13,765 nucleotides of DNA from Caldifarciminota bacterium UBA3073 (GCA_002366725.1 DFBT01000082.1:1-13765); one strand, 5' to 3'; shown: positions 1-6,711, numbered from the stretch's first letter. Translations and numbers: made by a program. The notes: generated by a model from the sequence alone, not told the origin.

Positions 1-92
1 AGCCCCGCAAATGGCTGTCTCGGGATGAAATATTGAACAACCATCACAACACCCACGATGGACGTAATTATGAGTGGAATTTGCCGTTTCAT
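1..92 (-). CDS. N-terminus of a small membrane-anchored protein (partial, runs off window)
   Basis: Thirty codons are visible from an ATG at 92-90; the frame stays open to the window edge. The peptide starts MKRQIPLIITSIVGVVMVV and continues QYFIPRQPFAG. A short basic N-terminus precedes a hydrophobic stretch of about 17 residues, which suggests a signal anchor or first membrane segment. The ATG lies five bases after the stop of the DUF6754-like gene, so the two are probably co-transcribed and may act together at the membrane. No strong ribosome-binding site is seen; an AGGATC about 20 bases upstream is too far to count. The function cannot be told from 30 residues. That it is a real gene rests on the tight spacing and the membrane-like N-terminus. 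Confidence 0.6.
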   Translation of the reverse strand, partial: MKRQIPLIITSIVGVVMVVQYFIPRQPFAG

Positions 93-97
93 AGAAT

Positions 98-1162
98 TTA
101 CTGGACCATGAGAAGATCCTTTACCACCGTGATGCCAAAAGTCGAGAGAACAGCCCCTATCAGTATAAGTGCAAGAAATATAGCTTTACCCCAGTCTTGC
201 CCCTTTAGACTGCCGAGCTGGAGGGGGTCTTTTGAAAGGTAGGCAGATGCTGCAAAAAACTCCTCACCTATGAGTGTATAATCACAGGCGGTGACGAAAA
301 ACGGTAACTGTGATGGCATAGCCGTCCCCGCTATTTGAATGGCTCCCACAGAATGGCCGGTTTCCGCAAGTATGAGTGATTCCGCATAGAAGCTTCCCAT
401 GAGGAATATCGCTCCCGGTTTTTCCCTCACCATAAGACCATCGCATCCGGCGGCAAAACCAAACTGGTCATCGGTGAGGTAGAATACATTATCGGGATTA
501 AATATATCGGGTCTGCCGGCGTCGTAATATGCCTCCTTAACAGTCTCCTGGGCCGCGGTCATCACGAGCGACCTCGAGGTTGGCATAAGTACCTGCGCCT
601 CGTATTCGGCGGTCTTCTTTGCGACGCGACGCAGTATCGTTAGCCCGGCTATGGTCTGAAGATCGTCTATATCCATAATGCCGGCGATGAACATAACGGG
701 TCTCCCGAGCTCAGTTGCCCTGCCAACCGCATCGTCTACCGCTTCAAGCCCCGCTATTCGTCTAATATATAGTTCTTTACCCCCCCTTGCCTGCCTTATA
801 AAAAACAGAATGAGTCCGCATATTAAAATTACCATGATAAGCATCACCGTTCTTCCCCTGTGGAACCACTGGGGGCTCGAAACCGCCGAGACGGGCTCGG
901 ATGTAACAACACCTTCTTCTGTTGTTAGAATGAGCTGGTAATAGTATTTCACGCCATCCTTCGCAGAGTTATCTATCCAATGGGTATCGGATGGGGACAC
1001 GGTGGCTATTTTTTCAAATTCTCCACCATCCTCCTTCCGCATCACTTCACCAGATACGAAGGGGGCAGTATAAGAGAATCCAAGCGTTATACTACCCCCC
1101 GCATCATTTGGTGTATCCTGTGCAGAGATGGAGAGACTACCTATTATGAATAATACGAGCAT
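98..1162 (-). CDS. DUF6754-like membrane protein with extracytoplasmic fibronectin-III-like domain
   Basis: The protein has 354 residues. Residues 1-14 (MLVLFIIGSLSISAQ region) form a short hydrophobic leader without the usual basic start. Residues ~20-95 look like a fibronectin-III-type beta domain: an SFSYTAPFVSGEV strand pattern, then a DGVKYYYQLILTTEEG strand pair. A membrane segment follows at ~105-123 (VMLIMVILICGLILFFI), then a soluble domain at ~128-325 and a second membrane segment near the C-terminus (~331-350). This layout resembles proteins annotated DUF6754 in candidate-phylum genomes. I base that on memory of the family, not a search. It starts six bases after the rpsA stop, in the same frame, with no clear Shine-Dalgarno, so it probably depends on rpsA transcription. 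Its function is unknown; a membrane-complex partner of the next gene is a guess. Confidence 0.75.
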   Translation of the reverse strand: MLVLFIIGSLSISAQDTPNDAGGSITLGFSYTAPFVSGEVMRKEDGGEFEKIATVSPSDTHWIDNSAKDGVKYYYQLILTTEEGVVTSEPVSAVSSPQWFHRGRTVMLIMVILICGLILFFIRQARGGKELYIRRIAGLEAVDDAVGRATELGRPVMFIAGIMDIDDLQTIAGLTILRRVAKKTAEYEAQVLMPTSRSLVMTAAQETVKEAYYDAGRPDIFNPDNVFYLTDDQFGFAAGCDGLMVREKPGAIFLMGSFYAESLILAETGHSVGAIQIAGTAMPSQLPFFVTACDYTLIGEEFFAASAYLSKDPLQLGSLKGQDWGKAIFLALILIGAVLSTFGITVVKDLLMVQ

Positions 1163-1168
1163 AAAAAA

Positions 1169-2764
1169 CTATGAATTATCTTTCTCTTCACTATCTACGC
1201 ACTCACTTTCCTCAACAACGGGCTCGTATTCGGTCTGGGAAAATACGAGTCTTCTCTTCTCCTCGTTGATCTCTATCAATCTCACGGTAACTTTATCTCC
1301 AATGCTGTATTCACGCTGAAGTTCCTTGGGTGGATTCTGTATCTGCGAGTATGGAACGAAACCATCCACCCCCACATCCACAACAAGTCCCTTGTCGAGC
1401 ACCCTGGTTATCCTGGCATTCGGTATTATATCACCTATTGCATGCTCCTCCACGAACTTTTTCAACGGGTCTTCCCGCATCTGTTTCAGACCGACAGACA
1501 ACCGATGTGTTTCCTCATCTATCGAGAGTACCTTGCAGTCTATATCCTGGCCCGTTCTCAGCTCGTCTGATGGATGGGAAATTCTTTTCGTCCACGATAT
1601 ATCTTTTATGTGTAAAAGCCCCTCTATCCCGTCTTCAAGTTCAACGAACGCCCCATAGTTTGTGAATTTTCGCACCACCCCCTTAACTACAGACCCAACG
1701 GGGTGTCTTTCCCGTGCCCCTTCCCAGGGATTCTCCATCAGCGCTCTGATAGATAGAGACATTCTCTGTTGTTCCTCATCTATATTAAGTATCTTCACCT
1801 CAACCATGTCTCCCAGGGAGAGAAAATCAGAAGGCTTGCGCACCTTCTGTGTCCAGGAGAACTCCGATATGTGAACGAGTCCTTCAATCCCCGGTTCCAG
1901 TTCAACAAACGCGCCGTACTCTGTTATCGACACAACTTTGCCCTTTACAACCCCCCCAACCTCAAATTTCTCGCCTATATTTTCCCAGGGATGCGGGGTG
2001 AGTCGTTTCATGCTAAGCGCTATTCTCTGCTGCTCCCTGTTACAGTCCAGAATAAGGACATTGATGACATCTCCTATATGCAGTACATCTGATACATGGG
2101 AAAGTCTCCCCCATGTAATGTCTCCGATGTGCAGAAGCCCATCCACGCCACCCAGGTCTATGAATGCACCGTAATCTGTGATGTTCTTCACCTTACCCTC
2201 AAGAACAACACCCTTTTCTATCTTCTTCCATGTCTCTTCCCGTTTCTTGTCCATATCCTCTTCGAGGATAGCCCTCCGTGAAACAACTATATTTCTCCTC
2301 CCCTCGGACAACTTTAATATCTTAACCTCGTGGGTCGTTCCAATGAAATCATCCGGATTCACGGGCTGAAAATCCACCTGAGAACCGGGAAGAAAAGCAT
2401 TTATACCACCGAGGTCAACCTGGAATCCCCCTTTTACAGTTTTTACAATCTTGCCTTCCACACACTCTCCCGTCTCGTAACACTCCTGTATAGTATTCCA
2501 TATATGCATTATATCTGCCTTATGTTTAGATAGAACTACCATACCTTCGTCGTCCTCTATTTTTTCAAGTAAGACGAAGACCTCGTCACCTTGTTCGGGA
2601 ATAGCGGTCCGCTTGAACTCTGATGTGGGTATGATACCCTCTGATTTCAATCCAACATCTACGAGTATATCACCACTTGTCACCTTCACTACTATACCCT
2701 TTATTATTTCTCCCTCCTTCATCTTCATTGATTCATCTATCATTCCGACGATGTCCTCTTCCAT
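1169..2764 (-). CDS. rpsA: 30S ribosomal protein S1 (six S1 domains)
   Basis: The protein has 531 residues, close to the six-domain S1 of Gram-negative-type bacteria (~550). It binds the 30S subunit and helps load mRNA. Six OB-fold S1 repeats are visible at about residues 17-82, 97-165, 184-252, 271-340, 357-427 and 442-511. Repeats 3-5 are the most canonical, with YGAFIDLGGVDGLLHIGD, YGAFVELEPGIEGLVHIS and YGAFVELEDGIEGLLHI. Repeats 1, 2 and 6 are more divergent, as expected for ribosome-binding and terminal domains. The tail after residue ~511 is acidic. The start is set by a strong Shine-Dalgarno (GGGAGGTG) six bases upstream. It follows the PII gene after ~100 bases and precedes the DUF6754-like gene by six, so the three probably share the promoter at 3306-3334. 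Confidence 0.97.
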   Translation of the reverse strand: MEEDIVGMIDESMKMKEGEIIKGIVVKVTSGDILVDVGLKSEGIIPTSEFKRTAIPEQGDEVFVLLEKIEDDEGMVVLSKHKADIMHIWNTIQECYETGECVEGKIVKTVKGGFQVDLGGINAFLPGSQVDFQPVNPDDFIGTTHEVKILKLSEGRRNIVVSRRAILEEDMDKKREETWKKIEKGVVLEGKVKNITDYGAFIDLGGVDGLLHIGDITWGRLSHVSDVLHIGDVINVLILDCNREQQRIALSMKRLTPHPWENIGEKFEVGGVVKGKVVSITEYGAFVELEPGIEGLVHISEFSWTQKVRKPSDFLSLGDMVEVKILNIDEEQQRMSLSIRALMENPWEGARERHPVGSVVKGVVRKFTNYGAFVELEDGIEGLLHIKDISWTKRISHPSDELRTGQDIDCKVLSIDEETHRLSVGLKQMREDPLKKFVEEHAIGDIIPNARITRVLDKGLVVDVGVDGFVPYSQIQNPPKELQREYSIGDKVTVRLIEINEEKRRLVFSQTEYEPVVEESECVDSEEKDNS

Positions 2765-2770
2765 ACACTA

Positions 2771-2778
2771 CACCTCCC
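2771..2778 (-). promoter_or_regulatory. Shine-Dalgarno of rpsA
   Basis: On the minus strand this reads GGGAGGTG, six bases before the ATG. It is an almost perfect anti-16S match. This is notable because rpsA in enterobacteria has a weak, structured initiation region. Confidence 0.8.
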
Positions 2779-2813
2779 TTTTCAAAAAGCTGTGTGGAAC
2801 TGTAAAACACCTT

Positions 2814-2829
2814 TCTACCCATCGGTAGA
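2814..2829 (-). other. small hairpin in the leader between PII gene and rpsA
   Basis: TCTACC, a four-base loop, then GGTAGA form a six-base-pair stem about 50 bases upstream of rpsA. No U-run follows it, so it is not a convincing terminator. It could be a processing or regulatory hairpin, or chance. Confidence 0.3.
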
Positions 2830-2867
2830 TAAGCGGGAGATTTTATTTCAAAAATAATCGTCCAATT

Positions 2868-3215
2868 CTACGATGATATTGCCTTATCTCCCCTCTCGCC
2901 CGTACTTATTCTAACGGCATCTTCTACCGAATGTACAAATATCTTACCATCTCCCATCCCTCCGGTCCCCGTAACTTGAATTATCCTCTCTATCAGTGGC
3001 TCAATCATCCCGTCCCTTACGACAAATTCCAATTTCGTGAACGGCAGAGTCCTCACCGGGGTCCTTCTATCCATATATTCGGAAGAGGTATATCCCTTTT
3101 GTCTCCCACATCCCCTTACAGAGGTAATGGTAACGCCCCATACATCAAAATCTAAAAGGGCGTTCAATATCTTTTTCGCCCGGTCCTCCCTCACTATGCA
3201 TTCAACCCTCTTCAT
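2868..3215 (-). CDS. PII-family nitrogen signalling protein, divergent T-loop
   Basis: The protein has 115 residues (PII is usually 112). PII trimers bind ATP/ADP and 2-oxoglutarate and control nitrogen enzymes, transporters or regulators. Visible family marks are the B1 strand start KRVECIVR, VRGCGRQKG before the T-loop (R38-Q39-K40 kept), GDGKIFV in the B-loop, and RISTGERGD near the C-terminus. Differences from E. coli GlnB: the T-loop is one residue longer and unlike the TELYRGAEY type, LPK is LPF, TGKIGDGK is TGGMGDGK, and the R103 equivalent is serine. I chose the ATG at 3215. A TTG two codons upstream (3221) is possible, and neither has a good Shine-Dalgarno. No amtB or glnA is in view, so the partner is unknown. 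It is the first gene after a consensus promoter. Confidence 0.9.
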   Translation of the reverse strand: MKRVECIVREDRAKKILNALLDFDVWGVTITSVRGCGRQKGYTSSEYMDRRTPVRTLPFTKLEFVVRDGMIEPLIERIIQVTGTGGMGDGKIFVHSVEDAVRISTGERGDKAISS

Positions 3216-3305
3216 GTTCAAACTGTTTCTGACAATCTGCTAATCCACGCCAATAAAAAGCATCCAGTGCCTTCAGAGCACAAATTGGTTTTCAATTATT
3301 TGGAT

Positions 3306-3334
3306 ATTATATCATATATTATCGAATTTGTCAA
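3306..3334 (-). promoter_or_regulatory. consensus sigma70-type promoter for the PII-rpsA unit
   Basis: On the minus strand the sequence has TTGACA (3334-3329), a 17-base spacer, then TATAAT (3311-3306). A TGA directly before the -10 gives an extended -10. Transcription should start near 3299, leaving about 84 bases of leader before the PII gene. The leader holds a small GTGC...GCAC hairpin, and I recognise no riboswitch in it. Confidence 0.88.
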
Positions 3335-3336
3335 GG

Positions 3337-3400
3337 AAAAAATAATCGGTGATGAGTTGTGGCATTATAAAGACTGCCTCACCAAGGAGCGGAACAACTC
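3337..3400 (-). terminator. possible imperfect terminator after purH
   Basis: In minus-strand orientation, GGTGA GGCA, a ten-base loop, then TGCC, eight unpaired bases and TCACC can pair. This is followed four bases later by a T-rich run with six consecutive T (3342-3337). An alternative stem pairs GAGTTGT (3400-3394) with ACAACTC (3360-3354) around the same inner GGCA/TGCC. The bulges make it weaker than a classical intrinsic terminator. It lies between the purH stop and the next promoter, where a terminator would be expected. Confidence 0.35.
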
Positions 3401-3426
3401 GCATTGAGATGTGTTTTTCTGCTTTT

Positions 3427-4908
3427 TTAGTGTTTGAAGTGTCTTCTCCCCGTTAATATCATAGCTATGCCGTGCTCATCCGCCGCGTTTGTTACCTCTT
3501 TGTCTCTTATAGATCCACCGGGTTGTATAACTGCCTTTATTCCCTCCTCTGCGGCGAGATCTATCGAGTCACGAAATGGGAAGAATCCGTCGGAGGCGAG
3601 GGCAATTCCCTTCTTGAAACCAAATCTCTTTTTATTCTTAAGAGCAATCTCCAGTGCCCCCACCCTGCTTGGCTGCCCACCGCCGATACCCACCGTCATA
3701 TCCTCCGTTGTTATACACACGGCATTTGATCTTATAAACCTCACAACCTTGAACGCTAAATAAAGGGCACGGAGTTGCCCCTCGGTAGGCTTTATTTTTG
3801 TGACAAGCCTGAAGTCTTTTGTATTATCGGGAAGCGTGTCGCCGTCCTGTTTCAGGAATCCCCCGCTCACATACCTGTAAGAATTTGTGGATAATTCTCC
3901 TTTTAACGGGAGCTGGAGCAGAATAAGACGCCTCTTTTTTAAGAGAATATCCCTTGCCTCGCCCGTATACGAAGGTGCGAGTACTGCCTCCAGGAAAGTT
4001 GATTTAAGCTCTGCAGCCAGTTCTCGGTCTACCCCACGGTTTAAACCGACAATACCACCGAAACTTGAAAGCGGATCACAGCTTTTCGCCTTTCTATATG
4101 CATCAACTATGCTCGCGGAGGTTGCAATACCACAGGGAGTCGAGTGTTTTACAATACACGCGGCGGGCTCCTTGAACGATACCACTACAGAGAGTACGGC
4201 GTCGAGGTCGCATATGTTGTTATAAGAGGGTTCCTTTCCCTGAATCTTCTCCGCGTTGATGACAGACAGCCCGCTAAATCCTGTCTCTTTTAACAGAATT
4301 GCCTCCTGATGTGGATTTTCGCCATATCTTAAGCCTCCAATTCTTTGAAGTGGTATGTACAGTGTATCACTGCCAAGCCACTCCGATACCCTCATGTCAA
4401 AATATGTAGAAAGGGAGAACGCCTTCCTCGCAAGATAAAGCCTCGTATCGGACGATATACCCCCATCTGCATCGAGTTCTCCCATCACAGTATCGTAGTC
4501 CTCCGGGTTAACCACACAGCTGACGCGGGTGTGATTTTTACCTGCCGCCCTTATGAGTGATATTCCACCTATATCTATGTTCTCTATGCAAGGTTTTTCA
4601 TCGAACGGATAGAGATTCACCACCACGATATCGATGAGTGGAAGATTATATCTTGCAATCTCATCCTCATCCCCCCTTGCAAGTATCCCACCAAATATAA
4701 CTGGATGGAGTGTCTTGACACGACCACCAAGCATCGAGGGGAATCCCGTCAGACTGCTCACGGCGGTTGATTCTATTCCACTTTTTTTAAGATAATCCGC
4801 CGTACCAGCCGTGGCAACGAGTTTGTAGCTACATCTTAACAGGGCTTCTGCGAGGGGAATGAGCCCTGTTTTATCGTGGGTGCTTATGAGTGCATATCTG
4901 TTTATCAT
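3427..4908 (-). CDS. purH: bifunctional AICAR transformylase / IMP cyclohydrolase
   Basis: The protein has 493 residues (family ~505-530). It carries out the last two steps of purine synthesis: formylation of AICAR by 10-formyl-THF, then ring closure to IMP. The N-terminal MGS-like cyclohydrolase domain (~1-190) shows ALISTHDKTGL, GGRVKTLHP and NIDIGGISLIRAAGKNH. The transformylase domain shows RYGENPHQ, the catalytic Lys-His in VKHSTPCGIA, CDPLSSFGGIV, SNAVC, GIGGGQPSRV and SDGFFPFRDSIDLAAEEGI, and it ends in TGRRHFKH. A variant is VIFGG where most members have an HGG. The frame is open 43 codons further upstream, but homology begins at MINRYALIS, and GGGAGGT sits five bases before that ATG. 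A TATAAT at 4942-4937 without a good -35 may be a local promoter. The gene starts 47 bases after wecB. Confidence 0.97.
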   Translation of the reverse strand: MINRYALISTHDKTGLIPLAEALLRCSYKLVATAGTADYLKKSGIESTAVSSLTGFPSMLGGRVKTLHPVIFGGILARGDEDEIARYNLPLIDIVVVNLYPFDEKPCIENIDIGGISLIRAAGKNHTRVSCVVNPEDYDTVMGELDADGGISSDTRLYLARKAFSLSTYFDMRVSEWLGSDTLYIPLQRIGGLRYGENPHQEAILLKETGFSGLSVINAEKIQGKEPSYNNICDLDAVLSVVVSFKEPAACIVKHSTPCGIATSASIVDAYRKAKSCDPLSSFGGIVGLNRGVDRELAAELKSTFLEAVLAPSYTGEARDILLKKRRLILLQLPLKGELSTNSYRYVSGGFLKQDGDTLPDNTKDFRLVTKIKPTEGQLRALYLAFKVVRFIRSNAVCITTEDMTVGIGGGQPSRVGALEIALKNKKRFGFKKGIALASDGFFPFRDSIDLAAEEGIKAVIQPGGSIRDKEVTNAADEHGIAMILTGRRHFKH

Positions 4909-4913
4909 TCTCG

Positions 4914-4920
4914 ACCTCCC
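4914..4920 (-). promoter_or_regulatory. Shine-Dalgarno fixing the purH start
   Basis: On the minus strand this reads GGGAGGT, five bases before the ATG at 4908. It rules out the longer reading that would begin inside the wecB 3' end. Confidence 0.8.
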
Positions 4921-4955
4921 AATTTCAAAAATCAAAATTATAGCCACACCCCGCC

Positions 4956-6065
4956 TTATTTCTCCTTGAGTTCGGAGCGCAAAATCACAGCCACCACTCT
5001 TCCCGCCGTCTTTCCATCCCACAGTGGTGGAATACATCCCTTCTTACCTTCTCCGGCAAGGATCTTCAAACTTTCCCCCACGATTCTGTCTTTATCTGTT
5101 CCCACAAGTTTATTCGTGCCCATAGTTATTGTGACGGGCCTCTCCGTGTTCTCCCTTATGGTGAGACAGGGAATCCCAAAGTATGTGGTCTCTGCCTGCA
5201 TACTGCCAGAATCTGTCAAAACAAACCTTGCGTTCTTCTCTAATCCGATAAAATCGAGATAACCCAGGGGTTTTATCACATGGAGAGGCTTTTGTTTTTC
5301 AGAGAGACCAAATTTCTCTACCATCTTTACCGTTCTTGGATGGATGGGAAATATTATGGGAATCCTTCTGGAAACCTCATCCACGGCTTCGAGAACCCTT
5401 GAAAGCGTATCTTTATCGTCTACATTAGACGGACGATGGAGGGTGAGTAGGGCGTAAGGAGATTGAAGATTGAAGATTGAAGATTGAAGATTACTAATTG
5501 ATAATTTTGCATTTTGCATTTTGCATTTTGCATTGATAAGCGCCTCTATCATTATATCGCCAACAAAATGTATTTTCTCCCCCGGTATCCCCTCCCTCCT
5601 TAGATTTTCATTCCCCGACTCCTCGGTTGTAAAGAGGTAGTCCGAAAGTACATCTGTAACCTGTCTGTTTATCTCCTCCGGCATGGTTCTATCGAAAGAC
5701 CTCAGTCCCGCCTCTATATGGGCAACGGGAATATAAAGCTTCGATGCAACGACCGATGCCGCAAGGGTCGAGTTCACATCACCGACAACCACCACAAGAT
5801 CGGGTCGGTGCTTCATCATCTCCCTCTCTATCGCAATGATTATTCTCCCGGTCTGTTCCCCGTGAGTACCGGAACCCACACCGAGGTATATGTCTGGTTT
5901 CGGAATATCCAGGTCTTCGAAGAACACAGCAGACATCTCATAATCATAGTGTTGGCCCGTATGGACAATGATGGGATTTATCTTCGGGTATTTCCTCATC
6001 TCGTCCAGGAGAGGAGCGATCTTCATAAAATTCGGCCGAGTTCCAGCGACAAGGAATATTCTCAT
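4956..6065 (-). CDS. wecB: UDP-N-acetylglucosamine 2-epimerase (non-hydrolysing) with repeat-encoded linker insert
   Basis: The protein has 369 residues (typical 360-380). It interconverts UDP-GlcNAc and UDP-ManNAc for surface polysaccharides. Family marks are VAGTRPNFMKIAPL at the start, HTGQHYDYEM, VVVVGDVNST, HIEAGLRSFDRTMPEEINR, FVGDIMIEAL, LLTLHRPSNVDD, IHPRT, LTDSGSMQAET and IRENTERPVT. The acidic and histidine residues matching E. coli D95, E117, E131 and H213 are present. Between IMIEALI and YALLTLHR, about 26 residues (NAKCKMQNAKL... then SNLQSSIFNLQS) are encoded by two heptamer arrays. This surface linker joins the two Rossmann halves and varies in the family, so the enzyme is probably active. 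I start at MRIFLVAG because GGAG lies seven bases before that ATG; 14 upstream open codons come from another repeat. Confidence 0.95.
   Translation of the reverse strand: MRIFLVAGTRPNFMKIAPLLDEMRKYPKINPIIVHTGQHYDYEMSAVFFEDLDIPKPDIYLGVGSGTHGEQTGRIIIAIEREMMKHRPDLVVVVGDVNSTLAASVVASKLYIPVAHIEAGLRSFDRTMPEEINRQVTDVLSDYLFTTEESGNENLRREGIPGEKIHFVGDIMIEALINAKCKMQNAKLSISNLQSSIFNLQSPYALLTLHRPSNVDDKDTLSRVLEAVDEVSRRIPIIFPIHPRTVKMVEKFGLSEKQKPLHVIKPLGYLDFIGLEKNARFVLTDSGSMQAETTYFGIPCLTIRENTERPVTITMGTNKLVGTDKDRIVGESLKILAGEGKKGCIPPLWDGKTAGRVVAVILRSELKEK
5461..5492 (-). repeat. heptamer array TTCAATC (four copies plus a partial) inside wecB
   Basis: The plus strand shows four perfect GATTGAA units at 5461-5488 and a partial GATT. 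On the coding (minus) strand the unit TTCAATC contains no stop in any register. Because 3 x 7 = 21, it reads as a seven-residue peptide repeat, SSIFNLQ. Confidence 0.97.
5503..5534 (-). repeat. heptamer array CAAAATG inside wecB
   Basis: The plus strand shows AATTTTG, then three CATTTTG units (5510-5530) and a partial CATT. It lies ten bases from the other array. In frame it reads NAKCKMQNAK. It is stop-free in all three registers and places an ATG every seven bases. Confidence 0.97.
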
Positions 6066-6077
6066 AGTTAAGCTCCG

Positions 6078-6106
6078 AGAGTTGAATGAGTTAAAAGTTG
6101 TAAACA
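6078..6106 (-). repeat. degenerate short repeat just upstream of wecB
   Basis: On the minus strand this is a run of TTTAACT / TTCAACT-like words at irregular 7-9 base spacing. It ends at the wecB Shine-Dalgarno and would extend the wecB frame as FTTFNSFNSRSL. It is weak alone, but fits with the other word repeats here. Confidence 0.45.
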
Positions 6107-6130
6107 AACTCTTGTTTCTATACCTTTTGT

Positions 6131-6167
6131 TCTTCGTGCCCTTGGTGCCTTTGTGTCTTTGTGGTTA
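6131..6167 (-). repeat. octamer-type repeat (CACAAAGR words)
   Basis: On the minus strand CACAAAGA, CACAAAGG, CACCAAGGG and CACGAAGAA follow one another. The same word type recurs at 6757-6783 and, inverted, at 6830-6855. It lies between the orphan sorting-domain fragment and wecB. Confidence 0.85.
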
Positions 6168-6178
6168 CAAATTGTCTA

Positions 6179-6409
6179 TCAACGGGTTTTGACCATCTTT
6201 ATTTTCCCGACTATCCCACCATCTACCTCGAGACGACAGAAATATATGCCGTTTTTCACCTTGTGACCTTCTTTATCCTTCCCATCCCACTGCACGGTAT
6301 AGATACCCGGAGGATGTGGTGAATCCAGCAGTGTCCGAACAAATCGCCCCGCGAGGTCGTAGATGGAAATGGTAACGAGTAGAGAGTAGTGAGTGGGAAA
6401 TTCGACATT
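6179..6409 (-). pseudogene. orphan C-terminal FlgD-Ig / T9SS-type sorting domain fragment
   Basis: The open frame ends with TGA at 6181-6179 and is closed upstream by TGA at 6412-6410, with no start codon in front of the homologous part. It encodes ~60 residues of the C-terminal domain seen on many secreted proteins. Key pieces are ISIYDLAGRFVRTLL, PPGIYTVQWDGKD, GHKVKNGIYFCRLEV and KIKMVK. In intact proteins this domain follows a large secreted body, either as a type IX secretion signal or a FlgD-like Ig fold. Here the whole body is missing, and the codons just upstream are heptamer repeats (GAGTAGA words). It is therefore a remnant, probably untranslated. It is in the same frame as the truncated GT2 upstream, with two TGA codons between them. 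Confidence 0.8.
6377..6397. repeat. three tandem heptamers GAGTAGA / GAGTAGT / GAGTGGG
   Basis: Three adjacent seven-base units lie exactly where the sorting-domain homology begins. The second is one mismatch from the first. Confidence 0.85.
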
Positions 6410-6427
6410 TCAGCATTTTGACCTCCA

Positions 6428-6485
6428 TCACTGCTTACTGCTCACTTTTGAATTGCCAATTGCTAATTTTTCATTGCTAATTGAC
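6428..6485. repeat. heptamer blocks TCACTGC/TTACTGC and AATTGCC/AATTGCT
   Basis: TCACTGC, TTACTGC and TCACTTT run at 6428-6448. AATTGCC and AATTGCT follow at 6451-6464, then ATTGCTA near 6473-6479 and ATTGACC. Read on the minus strand they supply the last codons (SISNEKLAIGNSKVSSKQ) and the TGA stop of the truncated GT2. Confidence 0.85.
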
Positions 6486-6706
6486 CTGCGTCTTCCCTTT
6501 CGCCCCCCAACCCCCTTATTTTCAAGATGCCTTATGAGCTTAATGTTATCTCTTTGCTTCAGTATATCGTATGTTGAGTCATTTGAACAGTCATCCACAA
6601 CCACTATCTCGTAGTCCCTATCGGCGAGTACTCTTCTTGTGTTGTCGACAGCATCTGCTATCGTGGCTGCCTCATTATTTACGGGTATCACAACGGAAAT
6701 TTTCAT
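6428..6706 (-). pseudogene. truncated family-2 glycosyltransferase with repeat-encoded tail
   Basis: The first ~68 residues are a clear GT-A (GT2) N-terminus: MKISVVIPVNNEAATIADAV, then DYEIVVVDDCSNDSTYDIL and NIKLIRHLENKG. Here DDCSND stands for the usual DDGSTD nucleotide-binding motif. Normal members have 230-350 residues with a DXD motif and catalytic domain further on; none of that is present. After residue ~68 the reading continues through RKGRRR and heptamer repeats and stops at residue 92. The homologous part breaks off exactly at the repeats, and an unrelated gene's C-terminus lies on the other side, so this looks like a deletion or rearrangement scar. It still has a near-perfect promoter whose -10 ends five bases before the ATG, so a short product could be made. 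No transferase activity is expected. Confidence 0.85.
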
Positions 6707-6711
6707 GCCTT

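Noticed and set aside
1169..2764. S1-DUF6754 read-through fusion across the TAG at 1171-1169
   Set aside because: Both proteins look complete, the downstream gene has its own ATG and signal-like N-terminus, and TAG read-through has no support here.
3400..3412. Shared CATTGAGATGT at ~3400 and ~9205
   Set aside because: Eleven bases found twice in unrelated intergenic spots without further similarity; probably chance.
3427..5037. Longer purH start 43 codons upstream
   Set aside because: It would overlap the wecB 3' end, lacks homology and a ribosome site, while GGGAGGT sits before the ATG at 4908.
5461..5534. CRISPR or tRNA-like origin of the arrays in wecB
   Set aside because: Units are 7 bp, directly abutting, without spacers; there is no cas gene or cloverleaf.
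6410..6430. Stop-codon recoding (TGA read as an amino acid), because the GT2 fragment and the sorting domain share a frame broken only by two TGA codons
   Set aside because: Several intact genes here end normally at TGA with family-typical lengths (GT-C, methyltransferase, GT4s), and the two halves belong to unrelated proteins.
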